Below, piece by piece: positions 20,165-29,830 of a stretch of 37,666 nucleotides of DNA (the stretch's first letter is position 1; each line of letters starts with the position of its first letter). The position numbers were made by a program, and so were the translations under genes. The notes below the pieces were generated by a model, which worked only from the letters and a program-made list of their open reading frames with translations, ran no database searches and was not told the origin of the DNA. The stretch comes from an uncultured Caryophanales bacterium (GTDB taxonomy: Bacteria > Bacillota_I > Bacilli_A > RF39 > UBA660). The stretch covers positions 1 through 37,666 of the forward strand of contig CATLHA010000011.1 in assembly GCA_949948745.1 (NCBI GenBank). Reading direction: 5' to 3'.

Positions 20165-20350
20165 TATTTTTCTGGTGGAATCTTTATTATCTAAAGAAAA
20201 AATTAATATCTCCACCAATCTTTTCTATATAACTATATATTTATTAAAATATCTTGGTAATAAATTTGCTTGTATCATATCATATCTTCTTATTAAATCC
20301 TATATTAATTCTATATTTTTTGTTCTTAAATTTCTTTTTATCATTGGGAC
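20165..20350 (-). pseudogene. Decayed C-terminal remnant of an LRR-family paralog
   Basis: The space between F and the big surface-protein gene is not empty. Bases 20268-20299 match 26698-26729 in gene G at 31 of 32 positions. On the minus strand, 20299-20261 reads DLIRRYDMIQANL, against DLIRKYDMIQADL in G. Further along, in shifted frames, come IGGDINF and SLDNKDSTRKI, corresponding to VGEDISY and SLDDRNFTKVV. Similarity to the F/G sequence also runs upstream to about 20350. Stops (TAG near 20314 and again past the matched block) and frameshifts break it, so it is not expressed as a protein. It is the 3' end of a lost G-like copy. Confidence 0.75.
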
Positions 20351-20429
20351 AAGTCTTTTTTCACTTTCCTCTTATAATTAAAATCTAATTTTTTAATTGA
20401 TTTTGGATATTATAGAAAAATGTGTAACT

Positions 20430-20477
20430 AAAAAGAAAAAAACTGGATGAAATTTTTTTGTTTCTCATTCAGTTTTT
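20430..20477 (-). terminator. Terminator of the large surface-protein gene
   Basis: Minus-strand hairpin with arms AAAACTGAATGA and TCATCCAGTTTT (one mismatch) around an A-rich loop, followed by TTTTCTTTTT. It starts about 17 bases after the stop at 20494. Confidence 0.75.
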
Positions 20478-20493
20478 TAATACTAATTTTAAT

Positions 20494-23400
20494 CTATTTT
20501 TTTCTTGAAAATGGTGAATCAATAATTATCATCATGACAATAGTTAATATAACAATTATAAGAATGTTATTCGCTGTATTAGATTTTTTTCTATTATTTT
20601 TGCTTTCTGTTTTTGTACTATTTTCTTCTGTTTTCAAATTATTATCTTGTTTTTTATCATTAGATGTACTATTATCTTCTAACTCTTTATTATCATTGTC
20701 AGTAATTTCATTAGAAGAATTAACTTCATTTTTATCAGTTATATTATTATTGATGCTTCCATTTGAACTATTGTATTGATTATTAATATTTTCTGAATTA
20801 TTAATGTTTCCATTACTGATATTATTATCTCCATTATTTTTATCATTTTCTAGATTATCTTTAAAAGAATTGATAATTGCAGTTACTTTTCCTCTATTCC
20901 CAACAATATCAAAGAAATAAATATCATAAATTCCATTTTTACTAAATTCATAAGTACCATTTCCACTTTCAAAGATGATTTTTTCACTCGCATTGATCAC
21001 TCGAACAACAATTATATTTCCAATTTTTTCGTACTTTAATTCCGCAGTTGGGGGTTCTTTATCAATCCAATCTACTGTCGCTGTTGCTGAACTAATATTT
21101 CCTACCTTATCGATAAATTCAAATGTAAATTCGCCATTTTCCGTAAAGGTATAAGTATCTTTTCCATTATTGTTTATTATAACAACTTCCTTATTTGGCT
21201 TTAAAGTAACTATAACAGATTCTCTTGTTGGTTCCTTTGTACTGTACTCAATAGTAGCGAATAAGTTTTCTTTATCAATCCAATCTACTGTCGCTGTTGC
21301 TGAATTAGTATTTCCATCTTTATCAACGAATTCAAATGTGAATTTTCCATTTTCTGTAAAGGTATAAGTGTCTTTTCCATCATTATTGATTATAGTAATC
21401 TCTTCATTTGATTTTAAAGTAGCTATAACAGGATTCTTTGTTGGTTCCTTTGTACTATATTCAATAGAAACTACTAAATTTGTTTTATTAATCCAGTCTA
21501 CTGTCGCTGTTGCTGAACCAGTATTTCCTGCTTTATCTACGAATTCAAATGTGAATTCTCCATTTTCTGTAAAGGTATAAGTGTCTAATCCATTGTTGTT
21601 TGTAATGGTTACCTCTTCACTTGGCTTCAAAGTCGCAATAACAGGATCTTTTGTTGCTTCTTTTATATTATATTCAAAAATTGCAGTTGGAGCTTCTTTA
21701 TCAATCCAATCTACTGTTGCGGTTGCTGAATTAGTATTTCCTGCTTTATCTACAAATTCAAATGTAAATTCTTTATTTTCTGTAAAGACATAAGTATCTG
21801 ATCCATTGTTATTTGTGATGGTTACCTCTTCACTTGGTTTCAAGGTTGCTGTAATATCTCCATTAGTTATGATAGTAGTACTATATTCAATTTCAGCAGT
21901 AGGAACGACTTTATCAATATTAGTTACTATTGCCTTAATAGAATATTTTTTGTTTGCCTTGTCTTTATATTCAAAAGTAAACTCGCCATTTACAGTAAAT
22001 ATATGTGTTTTAGAACCATTATTATTAGTAATTTCAATATCATCTTCGCTTGATAAAGTAGCAACTACGTCTTGATTAGTTAGATCAGTAGTAGAATAAG
22101 TAATTTCTACTCGAGGCTCATTTGTAGTAATTTTAGTCAAATCTTCATAAATATTAATCATTGCAGCCGTTGCAAAAATGTTGTCATGAGACTCAATTGC
22201 GATTTTTACATATTGTCCATATACTGAATTATTAAAACTAATGTGCTTAAATAAATCCTCTTGCGGAAGATTTTGTACACTTGCAACTTCGGTCCAATTT
22301 TCTCCATCTTCGCTAACAGAAATAATAGCATTTTTCATGTATCCATAAGACTCTTTTTCTGCATCCATATGAAAATAATCAATACCTGAAATAAATCTAG
22401 GCTCATCTAATTTAATCGCAATATAAGCATTTTTATCTGCTATTCTAAAATCTGTATGCCACTGTGTATTGATGTTACCATCAATTGCATTAGGTGCATA
22501 ATATGGTCTGTTTCCATCCTTAGATTGTGTTGAAAACCCATGAATACTCAAATGCTTAATAGGAATATATGTTTCATTATCTTCTTGATTATCCTCTGTA
22601 AATTCATATTGAATTGGGTCACTTGCTGCTGAAATTCCAGCTGCCTTTCTTCTTACTAATAAGGTTTTGTTTCCAACGACATTAGGTTCATTATCACTAT
22701 AAGAATGCCACTCTTTTTCACCTGAAATTTTCCATTCAAGATTTTCAATATTTGGTTGATTAATTGGTCTATTTTCAAAGTCGTTTAAATATCCCTTTTC
22801 CGGTGTGTCAAACTTTTTGATATTAATCATATATTCAGATTCATCATTATCTAGTTTAATTTTAATCATATTAATATTGTCAATTTTTTCAATTTCTTCT
22901 TGTGTTAACTGATGATTATTTTCGTTTCCTGATTGCCATGTATCGCCACCATCAATACTATATTTCCAGTTTACATTTTTAAATTCATCATATAGCGATA
23001 TCATACCAGCTTTTGTACCATCGAATGAGAAGGATGCAATATTTTTTATTGTTGTATCTTCATAGAAATTAAATGCTCTAGCAGTAATCCAGTTACCATT
23101 AGTTCTATCAGCAACAATTTTAACATATTGAACCTTTTGTGGAGCGTCTACATCAAAGCTCTTAATATTAGCAATTGCTTGTGCTACTGTTGTAGCTGCA
23201 TTCGTATAAGTTAATCCTTTTTTTTCAGAAAGTATAAACCAATTTTCTCCATCCATACTTCCCCAAATAGTACCATCATAAATTTTACCATTACCACCAG
23301 CTGCTGGTACAAATTCAACAGCTGATATATTATATGGTTGGTCTAACTTAACAGTAATATAGCGTTCTTTATCTCCACCATTCCAATCAGAATGCCATCG

Positions 23401-26229
23401 TGTATTATAATTTCCATCTAGTGCAAATAAAGCATTTCCTTGATGACTAGCCGCTTCTGTTGAAAAGGCATGCAAAGATAAATGCGATACTGGAATATAT
23501 TTTCGCTTGTTATCAATTACATCTTCTGTAAATGTATATGTTGTACTAGTATTTGACGCAAGATGTGTTCCTGTTGCACCTCTTCTTAATATCAAAGTTT
23601 TATTACCCTTTAGTTCAGGAACAGAATCTTTATAATATTTCCATGCATCAGTTTCTTCATATTTCCATTGTACAGAATCAACAGCTCCTAATACTTTATT
23701 TTCTAAATCATTTGCAAACAAGGTAGCTGGAAGTCCTTCTGATTCTAATATATCTATTTTATATAAATTTTCTTCATTATAATTAACTCCAACGATGTGA
23801 ATATATAAATCATTTTCAGAGGTAATAGAATCTATTTCTTCAGGTGTTAATTGCCATTTATGTGATTCTTCAGCAGAAAATGATACTTCTTTCCATGTTT
23901 TTTTACCATCTATACTGTAATCCCAACGAACACCATTTCCATCAAATCTACTTGATAAAGCTATTTTTCCCGCATCTTCTCCATCGAACGAGAATGTAGC
24001 AATAGTAGTATCCATTTGTCCTAATAGGAAATTTGCCATTAATTTAGTAATACTTGGTTGTAGAACTGCTGTTGAATTATTAGGAATGCTACTTGCCTCT
24101 TTTAAAATTCTTGTTTGTAATAAGGTAAATTTATATGATTCTTGTTGACTTGTTAATTTAGGTTTCATTTGATTAGTCATTTGATACATTGGCAAAGGAT
24201 AATATTTTAATGCTTCTGCAATTTCTTTAGCAAGTTCAAAATATTGCTCTTCTGTTTTATTATTAGAATTATTATAAGTTAATATTAATCCATACCATGC
24301 ATTTAGATTTAAAGGTTGAACTTCTAATGCTTTTCTATACATTTCTTCTTTTTTCACTAAATCTGTATATGAATCTGCAAGATACACAAACTTTTGACTT
24401 TGTTCATATATATCTTCATGATTAATAACTTCTTGGGCTAAAGGTATATATGTTCCAGTATATCCACTAGCATAAGGTCCATTTGCCCATCCTAAAAGTC
24501 CTGATGATCCTGTGTATGCCCATCCACTAACGTCATTATCAATACCCCAGTATCCTTCGCCTTTACTATTTTGAAAGTAATTTATATGAGCTGCATGTCC
24601 TGGTTGTCCAACAACTGCATCAGGAAGACCAAGAACTCCTCTAATATTAGACCCTGTTTTAGAAATACCTCCACAAACAGCACCTGTACCGAATTTATTT
24701 CGCATGTTCATCCATACTTTATAAATTTTATTATCTGATGTACCTCTTGGTATTTGCAATTTATATTCTGGAACGTCCACTCCACCTGGAATTGTATAAA
24801 CTACATCCCATAATCCTATTCTTTGTCCTTCATGTTCTTCATCAGGAACAGAGAATAATTCATTAAAATAATCTTTATTTTCTTCTGCATAATAAACAGG
24901 ATTTGCATAGTTTGGCCATACATATGATATATATCTATGTGGCCATAAACGGGCACTGCCTTCTTTTTTTATTAACTCTCTAACATATGCATTTAACCAT
25001 AGCATTGATTGATCATCGATATTATTTGCCATAACATAACGCATTTCTTCTACAGTATAATTTTCAAACCATGTGTTATAATCCATCCCATCTGGGCCTT
25101 CAAATAGATTATTTTGATGCATATATTTAATAATAGCATATCTTCTAACAGAATCTGATTGATTTTCTGGAGTCGAAGCATTATTCATCCATAGTCCAAC
25201 AACTCCTGCATGAGTCAATGATAACGATGTTGCCATTCTTAAATATAAATCTCCAAGAACTGTACCGTATTTTGTAACATCTGTATTAATAAAGTCTTTT
25301 TTATAATTTCTATATAATCTTGAGAATTCTGTTAAAGATTTATAATAATTATTACCTGCAGGCTTACCGCCTAAGATGTAATATTTAAGGGCTTTTTGAT
25401 TATTCATTAACCAATCAAGCATTTCCTTATTGTCATCATTTTCATTATAAAAAGAATTGATTGTAAATTTACCAACATTGCTTATTAGTTGTCTTTTTAA
25501 TAAATTAAATTCTATTTCTCCTGTTAGATCAGATTGTCCATTATATTGAGATTTAATAAGACTATCATATTCTTCTACTGTTTTAAAAACAGATTCACCT
25601 TCAGTAATATCATTTACTAACTTAGCATCTGCATAAACTGAATGGTCAGACGCATTATTTCCAATTTGGTTAGCGATTAATCGAATATAATTAGCATCCT
25701 CAAGCTCAATTTCCACATGAGTTGCTTCGTCTTTTGGACGTTTTACTTCCTCATATTTTGCCTCTCCCCAATTTTTTCCATCCTCTGATGTAAAGATATA
25801 AAATCTTACCCCATCACCTGCTGCAGATGTCGTATTTAATCCTATAAATGCCGTAAAATATCTATAATCATAGTCACTAATATCATAAGTAACCTGTGAA
25901 TTAGCATGGGCCCAAATTCCCTTTTTAAAAGCAAAGGCACCATTTTCAATTTTGACAGTAATTTGTCCTCCACCATTTACTTCATCGTATCGAATTTTAT
26001 CATATTTTGCATAAGATTGACTCGCTATATATTCGATATCAGATAGATAAACTACATCCTGACTCTCATTAACATTATAAGAAAGCACATCATATTTTTC
26101 TGTTGTTACTTTTTTATATGATTTTATTTGATCAAAGTAGTGTATTGCACTTATTAAAATAGTACTTCCTAAAATTAAGGTACAAAGAATCATTATACAT
26201 ATTTTTTTCATATTTCCTATTTTTTTCAT
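20494..26229 (-). CDS. Large membrane-anchored surface protein: NPCBM, transglutaminase-like, discoidin-like and Ig-like modules
   Basis: I choose ATG 26229 (1911 residues), preceded by GGAGAG; a TTG at 26235 is less likely. In approximate order: N-terminal hydrophobic segment 8-28; NPCBM-like sugar-binding module 58-203 (GIWAHANSQVTYDIS); a helical region leading into a transglutaminase/papain-like core 500-575 with a possible triad Cys519 (AVCGGIS), His545 or His548 (GHAAHIN) and Asp564 (YWGIDND); a TPR-like stretch 610-680; two copies of a composite unit (740-900 and 1064-1215), each followed by an F5/8-type discoidin-like module (910-1058, 1220-1364); six Ig-like units 1372-1788; an Asn/Ser-rich linker; and a C-terminal membrane helix with an RKK tail. 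There is no LPXTG, so it is probably held by membrane helices rather than sortase. A role in glycan or matrix binding outside the cell is inferred from the modules. Own promoter and terminator. The substrate is unknown. Confidence 0.88.
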   Translation of the reverse strand: MKKIGNMKKICIMILCTLILGSTILISAIHYFDQIKSYKKVTTEKYDVLSYNVNESQDVVYLSDIEYIASQSYAKYDKIRYDEVNGGGQITVKIENGAFAFKKGIWAHANSQVTYDISDYDYRYFTAFIGLNTTSAAGDGVRFYIFTSEDGKNWGEAKYEEVKRPKDEATHVEIELEDANYIRLIANQIGNNASDHSVYADAKLVNDITEGESVFKTVEEYDSLIKSQYNGQSDLTGEIEFNLLKRQLISNVGKFTINSFYNENDDNKEMLDWLMNNQKALKYYILGGKPAGNNYYKSLTEFSRLYRNYKKDFINTDVTKYGTVLGDLYLRMATSLSLTHAGVVGLWMNNASTPENQSDSVRRYAIIKYMHQNNLFEGPDGMDYNTWFENYTVEEMRYVMANNIDDQSMLWLNAYVRELIKKEGSARLWPHRYISYVWPNYANPVYYAEENKDYFNELFSVPDEEHEGQRIGLWDVVYTIPGGVDVPEYKLQIPRGTSDNKIYKVWMNMRNKFGTGAVCGGISKTGSNIRGVLGLPDAVVGQPGHAAHINYFQNSKGEGYWGIDNDVSGWAYTGSSGLLGWANGPYASGYTGTYIPLAQEVINHEDIYEQSQKFVYLADSYTDLVKKEEMYRKALEVQPLNLNAWYGLILTYNNSNNKTEEQYFELAKEIAEALKYYPLPMYQMTNQMKPKLTSQQESYKFTLLQTRILKEASSIPNNSTAVLQPSITKLMANFLLGQMDTTIATFSFDGEDAGKIALSSRFDGNGVRWDYSIDGKKTWKEVSFSAEESHKWQLTPEEIDSITSENDLYIHIVGVNYNEENLYKIDILESEGLPATLFANDLENKVLGAVDSVQWKYEETDAWKYYKDSVPELKGNKTLILRRGATGTHLASNTSTTYTFTEDVIDNKRKYIPVSHLSLHAFSTEAASHQGNALFALDGNYNTRWHSDWNGGDKERYITVKLDQPYNISAVEFVPAAGGNGKIYDGTIWGSMDGENWFILSEKKGLTYTNAATTVAQAIANIKSFDVDAPQKVQYVKIVADRTNGNWITARAFNFYEDTTIKNIASFSFDGTKAGMISLYDEFKNVNWKYSIDGGDTWQSGNENNHQLTQEEIEKIDNINMIKIKLDNDESEYMINIKKFDTPEKGYLNDFENRPINQPNIENLEWKISGEKEWHSYSDNEPNVVGNKTLLVRRKAAGISAASDPIQYEFTEDNQEDNETYIPIKHLSIHGFSTQSKDGNRPYYAPNAIDGNINTQWHTDFRIADKNAYIAIKLDEPRFISGIDYFHMDAEKESYGYMKNAIISVSEDGENWTEVASVQNLPQEDLFKHISFNNSVYGQYVKIAIESHDNIFATAAMINIYEDLTKITTNEPRVEITYSTTDLTNQDVVATLSSEDDIEITNNNGSKTHIFTVNGEFTFEYKDKANKKYSIKAIVTNIDKVVPTAEIEYSTTIITNGDITATLKPSEEVTITNNNGSDTYVFTENKEFTFEFVDKAGNTNSATATVDWIDKEAPTAIFEYNIKEATKDPVIATLKPSEEVTITNNNGLDTYTFTENGEFTFEFVDKAGNTGSATATVDWINKTNLVVSIEYSTKEPTKNPVIATLKSNEEITIINNDGKDTYTFTENGKFTFEFVDKDGNTNSATATVDWIDKENLFATIEYSTKEPTRESVIVTLKPNKEVVIINNNGKDTYTFTENGEFTFEFIDKVGNISSATATVDWIDKEPPTAELKYEKIGNIIVVRVINASEKIIFESGNGTYEFSKNGIYDIYFFDIVGNRGKVTAIINSFKDNLENDKNNGDNNISNGNINNSENINNQYNSSNGSINNNITDKNEVNSSNEITDNDNKELEDNSTSNDKKQDNNLKTEENSTKTESKNNRKKSNTANNILIIVILTIVMMIIIDSPFSRKK
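20868..22116 (-). repeat. Six tandem Ig-like coding units, 213-bp period
   Basis: The boundary motif (SATATVDWIDK in the protein) recurs at an exact 213-base spacing: copies begin at plus positions 21061, 21274, 21487, 21700 and, more diverged, 21913. The inner four units are nearly identical and the outer two diverged. The whole stretch stays in the frame of the surface-protein gene. Confidence 0.9.
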
Positions 26230-26290
26230 ATACAACTCTCCAAACTCTCCTTTGTTAATTTTTCACTTCTTATTAATTTTTTTGTTTGAT

Positions 26291-26319
26291 ATATTACTAC
26301 ATTTTATCTATTTTGTCAA
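26291..26319 (-). promoter_or_regulatory. Promoter of the large surface-protein gene
   Basis: Minus-strand TTGACA (26314-26319), 17-base spacer, TAATAT (26291-26296), followed by a 60-base leader and GGAGAG before ATG 26229. The -35 is a perfect consensus, the best in the window, so this gene is probably transcribed independently of G. Confidence 0.8.
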
Positions 26320-26332
26320 AGAAAATTCACTA

Positions 26333-26391
26333 CTTTATATATATAAATCAAGAAAGTATGTAAAGTAATAGTAAAATTTCTATATATAAAG
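26333..26391. promoter_or_regulatory. AT-only inverted repeats between G and the surface-protein promoter
   Basis: A 14-base perfect palindrome of T and A (26334-26347), and 11-base arms CTTTATATATA (26333-26343) and TATATATAAAG (26381-26391). They lie just upstream of the -35 box and after the stop of G. They could be a weak terminator for G or a protein-binding site. No GC-rich terminator is visible in 26236-26435. Confidence 0.3.
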
Positions 26392-26435
26392 CTTTTATGA
26401 TAAATAACTAAAGATAATTATAAATTTAATTTTTT

Positions 26436-29400
26436 CTATTTTCTATTAGGAATTTCTTCTTGTAATTGCTCTTTTACAAACATTTTTCCTTTTTTGAATG
26501 TTACTCTATGCATTAATTGATTTGAGTTTACTAATTTTTCTTGCTTTTTCAATATTTCCTCTTGTTCTTCTTTAGATACTACTTTGGTAAAATTTCTATC
26601 ATCTAAGGAATAACTAATATCTTCACCAACTTGTTCAATGTAATTTAAATGTTTATTTATTAAGTATAATTGATAGATAACGTCTTCTGGTAAATCCGCT
26701 TGTATCATATCATATTTTCTTATTAAATCATAGATTACCCCCATGATTTCTTGGTTTTGAATTCCTCGTTCATCTTCTATGGATGGTGTAACTTTCGCTA
26801 ACTCAGAAATAAAAATCGTATTATCTTCTCCTTCTTGATAGATTAAATACCAATCTTCACCATAATAAATATGACTATCTTTTAAATATTCTTTTTTATT
26901 TTCTAGATAGCTTTTCATTTTTCCTTTCAATACAGCTAATTCTATATCCTTTACTTTTTTTACTGTATGGTTTCTTATATTATTTTTACTTTCTAAAACA
27001 ATTCTTCTTTCATCTCGATAAATTGGTTCTAATTCTTCTTGCCGCTCTAACACCAAGTCTTCCAAACTTCCCGCTAAGATATATTGTGTTTCATTCGCAT
27101 CTGAGTAAGAAAGATAGTTAGAATCAAAATAAGGTTTTGTCGAGTTATAATTTACTGGCTGAAAATTTTTTAAAGTAAATATCTTTCCTTCTAGCAATTG
27201 GCTTCCACCAACAGAAATAGAAGAGTTAAAATATTTTTTTAAACCTAAATCATCATAACCAGTACCACTTGTTACTACTTTGATTACTTCTCTTTCTTCT
27301 AAGTCTTTTAATCTTGCCAATTCAGTTTCTTTTTCTGGTCCAAAAGATCTTTCTAATTGCTTTCTTCTTTCTTCAATATATTTTTTTACTTCTTGCTTAC
27401 TTTTTTCTATGATAGATTCTGCATCTTTTCTAAAAACTTCTGCGACTACTTTTCGTAATTTTTCTGGTCCTTCTTTTAAATAAGTAGTTCCTTCAATGTT
27501 GTCATGACAATATAGGTTATTGTTTTGCCAATCCCAAGATTCTGTTAATAACATCCACTCTCCATCTTTTAGGAGTCTTACGACAAAGATACCGCCGTCA
27601 TCACTACCTACAGCATGAGCCATACAATTATGTCCCATTCCATGATATCTTTGACAGCAATTGGTATAATTGGTTTCTCCTACCAACATCGTAAAAGGAT
27701 CATCTTTTCTTAAAAGTTCTGCTTTTAGGATATATCCATCAATTTCATAAATATTGCTTCGTTTCACTAAAGAAGACTTTTTTCTTTTTTCATTTTGTCT
27801 TAATAACTCTTGATAGAAATCAAATCGTTCTTGATCTGTAACACCCGCAATTTTGGCCCCCTTTTGGAATTCATAGTTTCCATCCTGATATTCTAAATTT
27901 CTTTCTTTAACGTAATCTAGAGCTTGTTTTAAAGTGATTTCTGTAGTACCAGATTGAACTAGATAATAACTTTTAATTTGCGGGAATTGTTTTTGAATCT
28001 CTTTCATTTGGGATTGTACTTTCTTATTTGCCAAAATAAAATCCAAATGATTCATAAAGAAATTATAAAAATCCGAATCAAAAGGAGCGATACATCCATC
28101 AAATACTTGATGAAGAAAATTTGCATTTACGTGATTAGAAAAATTCTTTTGAAAAAGATATCCTAAGATTTTTTCTTTTTTAGAATCACATTCTTTTAAC
28201 TCATATACAACCTCCTGATTTTCATGATAATTTTCCGTAATAAAGTCATTCAATCTTTTTCCGTAATTACCACTTATTTTTTTTATTCTTTTTCTCACCT
28301 TTTCTGTTAATTTGTTAGTCAAATACATTTCAAATTCTTCTGGTATTTGCACGTTATTATCTAATAGATAAATTGTCCTTGTCTTTTTGTCGTAAAAGTT
28401 TTTTGCCTCATCACTATCTTCATAAAGTTCTTTTGAAAATTCGCTTTCTGGAATGTCGTAAGATTCTTCGATAAAGAAATCTTTAAAATCTTCAATTCTT
28501 TTTCTTGTATTTTTATCCTTTTTAAATAACCCAAAAACTTCTATCATTTCGGCAAGTGACTTTGCTAATGGCTCGTTATCTCTCCAAATAAAAGCATCTT
28601 TTATTTCATTCCATGCAGAATAAGAAAAATCTTTTGTGGTTTCTATTTTTAAAAAATATAATAGATAGCTAGGAATATCATAATTTTTTCTTGTTTTATA
28701 AAATACATTTCTGAACTTTTCTAAAAAGTCTTCTGAATACATTTCTCTACCAAAACAAATATCTGAAAGATTCTTATTGGATAGCATTTCCCTCTTGTTT
28801 TCATATTTTTCTTTTAATATGCTGTTTGCATATGCATATAGGTAATTTGTTATAATTTCTTTGGTGATTCCATAATAACTTTCTTCTTTCATGTCAATGC
28901 TTGTAGCTTCTCCTTGTCTACCACGAATTATTAATTTTTCTAAATGTTTACATTCATTAAAAACATCTTTTCCTATTGTAGACAAAGTAATTGGAATAGT
29001 GATTGTTTTTAAACTATTACATCTGTTAAAAGCAAGTTGTTCTATTGCTTTAATGTTATCTTTTAAATCGACATTCTTTAAACCAGAGTTAAAAAAGGCA
29101 TATTTTTCAATTCTTTGTAATGTTTTGGGAAAGGAAACGCTTTCTAAATTTGTACATTTTGCAAAAGTAGAAGATCCAATACTTTTTATTCCTTCTTTTA
29201 AATTGGCTTCTATTAAAGAGGCACAATTAAAAAATGCCTCCTCTCCTATTCTTTCTAAACGGTTTGAAATTTCTATCCTAGTTAGGTTTGTACAATCAGA
29301 AAACGCTCCTTTTTCAATAGATGTCACATTTTCAGATAATTTCACTTCTTTTAGTGCACTGCATCCTGCAAATGCTCCTTCTTCTATCCTTTCTAATGCT

Positions 29401-29819
29401 TTTGGAAAATTGATTGTAGTTAATTTTCTACATTCATGAAATGTATAAGTATCAATTGTACTTAAGTTTTCAGAAAGACGAGCTTCTTCTAAATTGCCAC
29501 AACCGCGAAAAGTGTTTCCTTCCATTGATAATACACTATCAGTCATTTTCACTTTTCTTAATGATGTACAGTTTGAAAAAGCTGCATATTTAATCGTCGC
29601 TAATCCTTCGTTTAAATTAACTTCTTTTAAACTTGTACATTCTGCGAAAGCAAGTTCTTCAATCGTCCTTAGACTTTTTGGAAGAATGACACTAGTCATT
29701 TTATCTAATTTTTGAAAGGCAAGAATTCCAATAATACTGACACCTTCAGGTATTACCACCTGTCCATTTACAATATCGCTCTCTTCCACTTTTTTTAAAA
29801 TATTATCTACTATTTCCAT
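26436..29819 (-). CDS. LRR_5-type giant paralog G
   Basis: 1127 residues, second gene of the H-G operon. Only 11 bases separate it from the stop of H, and its AGGTGAG site abuts that stop. About 12 LRR units lie at ~20-305, with a WG-less junction (RGRQGEATSIDMKEES). The middle region has YDIPSYL, VFGLFKKDKN and GNYGKRLNDF. Cys721-Cys722 lie in NYTNCCQRYHGMGHNC, then MAHAVGS, SWDWQNNN and CHDNIEG. In the C-terminal block GEDWYLI and PIYRDER are intact, but DLKEDTSY has become DLPEDVIYQL and the next motif reads NKHLNYIEQ. It ends MHRVTFKKGK plus a ten-residue-plus tail. It is sister to F and the best match to the remnant at 20165-20350. No export signal. Activity unknown. Confidence 0.92.
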   Translation of the reverse strand: MEIVDNILKKVEESDIVNGQVVIPEGVSIIGILAFQKLDKMTSVILPKSLRTIEELAFAECTSLKEVNLNEGLATIKYAAFSNCTSLRKVKMTDSVLSMEGNTFRGCGNLEEARLSENLSTIDTYTFHECRKLTTINFPKALERIEEGAFAGCSALKEVKLSENVTSIEKGAFSDCTNLTRIEISNRLERIGEEAFFNCASLIEANLKEGIKSIGSSTFAKCTNLESVSFPKTLQRIEKYAFFNSGLKNVDLKDNIKAIEQLAFNRCNSLKTITIPITLSTIGKDVFNECKHLEKLIIRGRQGEATSIDMKEESYYGITKEIITNYLYAYANSILKEKYENKREMLSNKNLSDICFGREMYSEDFLEKFRNVFYKTRKNYDIPSYLLYFLKIETTKDFSYSAWNEIKDAFIWRDNEPLAKSLAEMIEVFGLFKKDKNTRKRIEDFKDFFIEESYDIPESEFSKELYEDSDEAKNFYDKKTRTIYLLDNNVQIPEEFEMYLTNKLTEKVRKRIKKISGNYGKRLNDFITENYHENQEVVYELKECDSKKEKILGYLFQKNFSNHVNANFLHQVFDGCIAPFDSDFYNFFMNHLDFILANKKVQSQMKEIQKQFPQIKSYYLVQSGTTEITLKQALDYVKERNLEYQDGNYEFQKGAKIAGVTDQERFDFYQELLRQNEKRKKSSLVKRSNIYEIDGYILKAELLRKDDPFTMLVGETNYTNCCQRYHGMGHNCMAHAVGSDDGGIFVVRLLKDGEWMLLTESWDWQNNNLYCHDNIEGTTYLKEGPEKLRKVVAEVFRKDAESIIEKSKQEVKKYIEERRKQLERSFGPEKETELARLKDLEEREVIKVVTSGTGYDDLGLKKYFNSSISVGGSQLLEGKIFTLKNFQPVNYNSTKPYFDSNYLSYSDANETQYILAGSLEDLVLERQEELEPIYRDERRIVLESKNNIRNHTVKKVKDIELAVLKGKMKSYLENKKEYLKDSHIYYGEDWYLIYQEGEDNTIFISELAKVTPSIEDERGIQNQEIMGVIYDLIRKYDMIQADLPEDVIYQLYLINKHLNYIEQVGEDISYSLDDRNFTKVVSKEEQEEILKKQEKLVNSNQLMHRVTFKKGKMFVKEQLQEEIPNRK

Positions 29820-29830
29820 TTACTCACCTG

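Noticed and set aside
20494-20600. Sortase anchor at the C-terminus of the surface protein
   Set aside because: There is a membrane helix and a basic tail, but no LPXTG or clear variant before it (the sequence there is KSNTANN).
26236-26435. Further paralog remnant in the G-to-surface-protein gap
   Set aside because: Looked for the same motifs as in 20165-20350 and saw only AT-rich inverted repeats and the promoter.
20372-26439. Similar AT-rich stretches at 20372-20396 and 26415-26439 as a possible target-site duplication around the surface-protein gene
   Set aside because: Both consist almost only of A and T with a gap needed to align them. No transposase or terminal inverted repeats are present. 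Chance similarity is likely.
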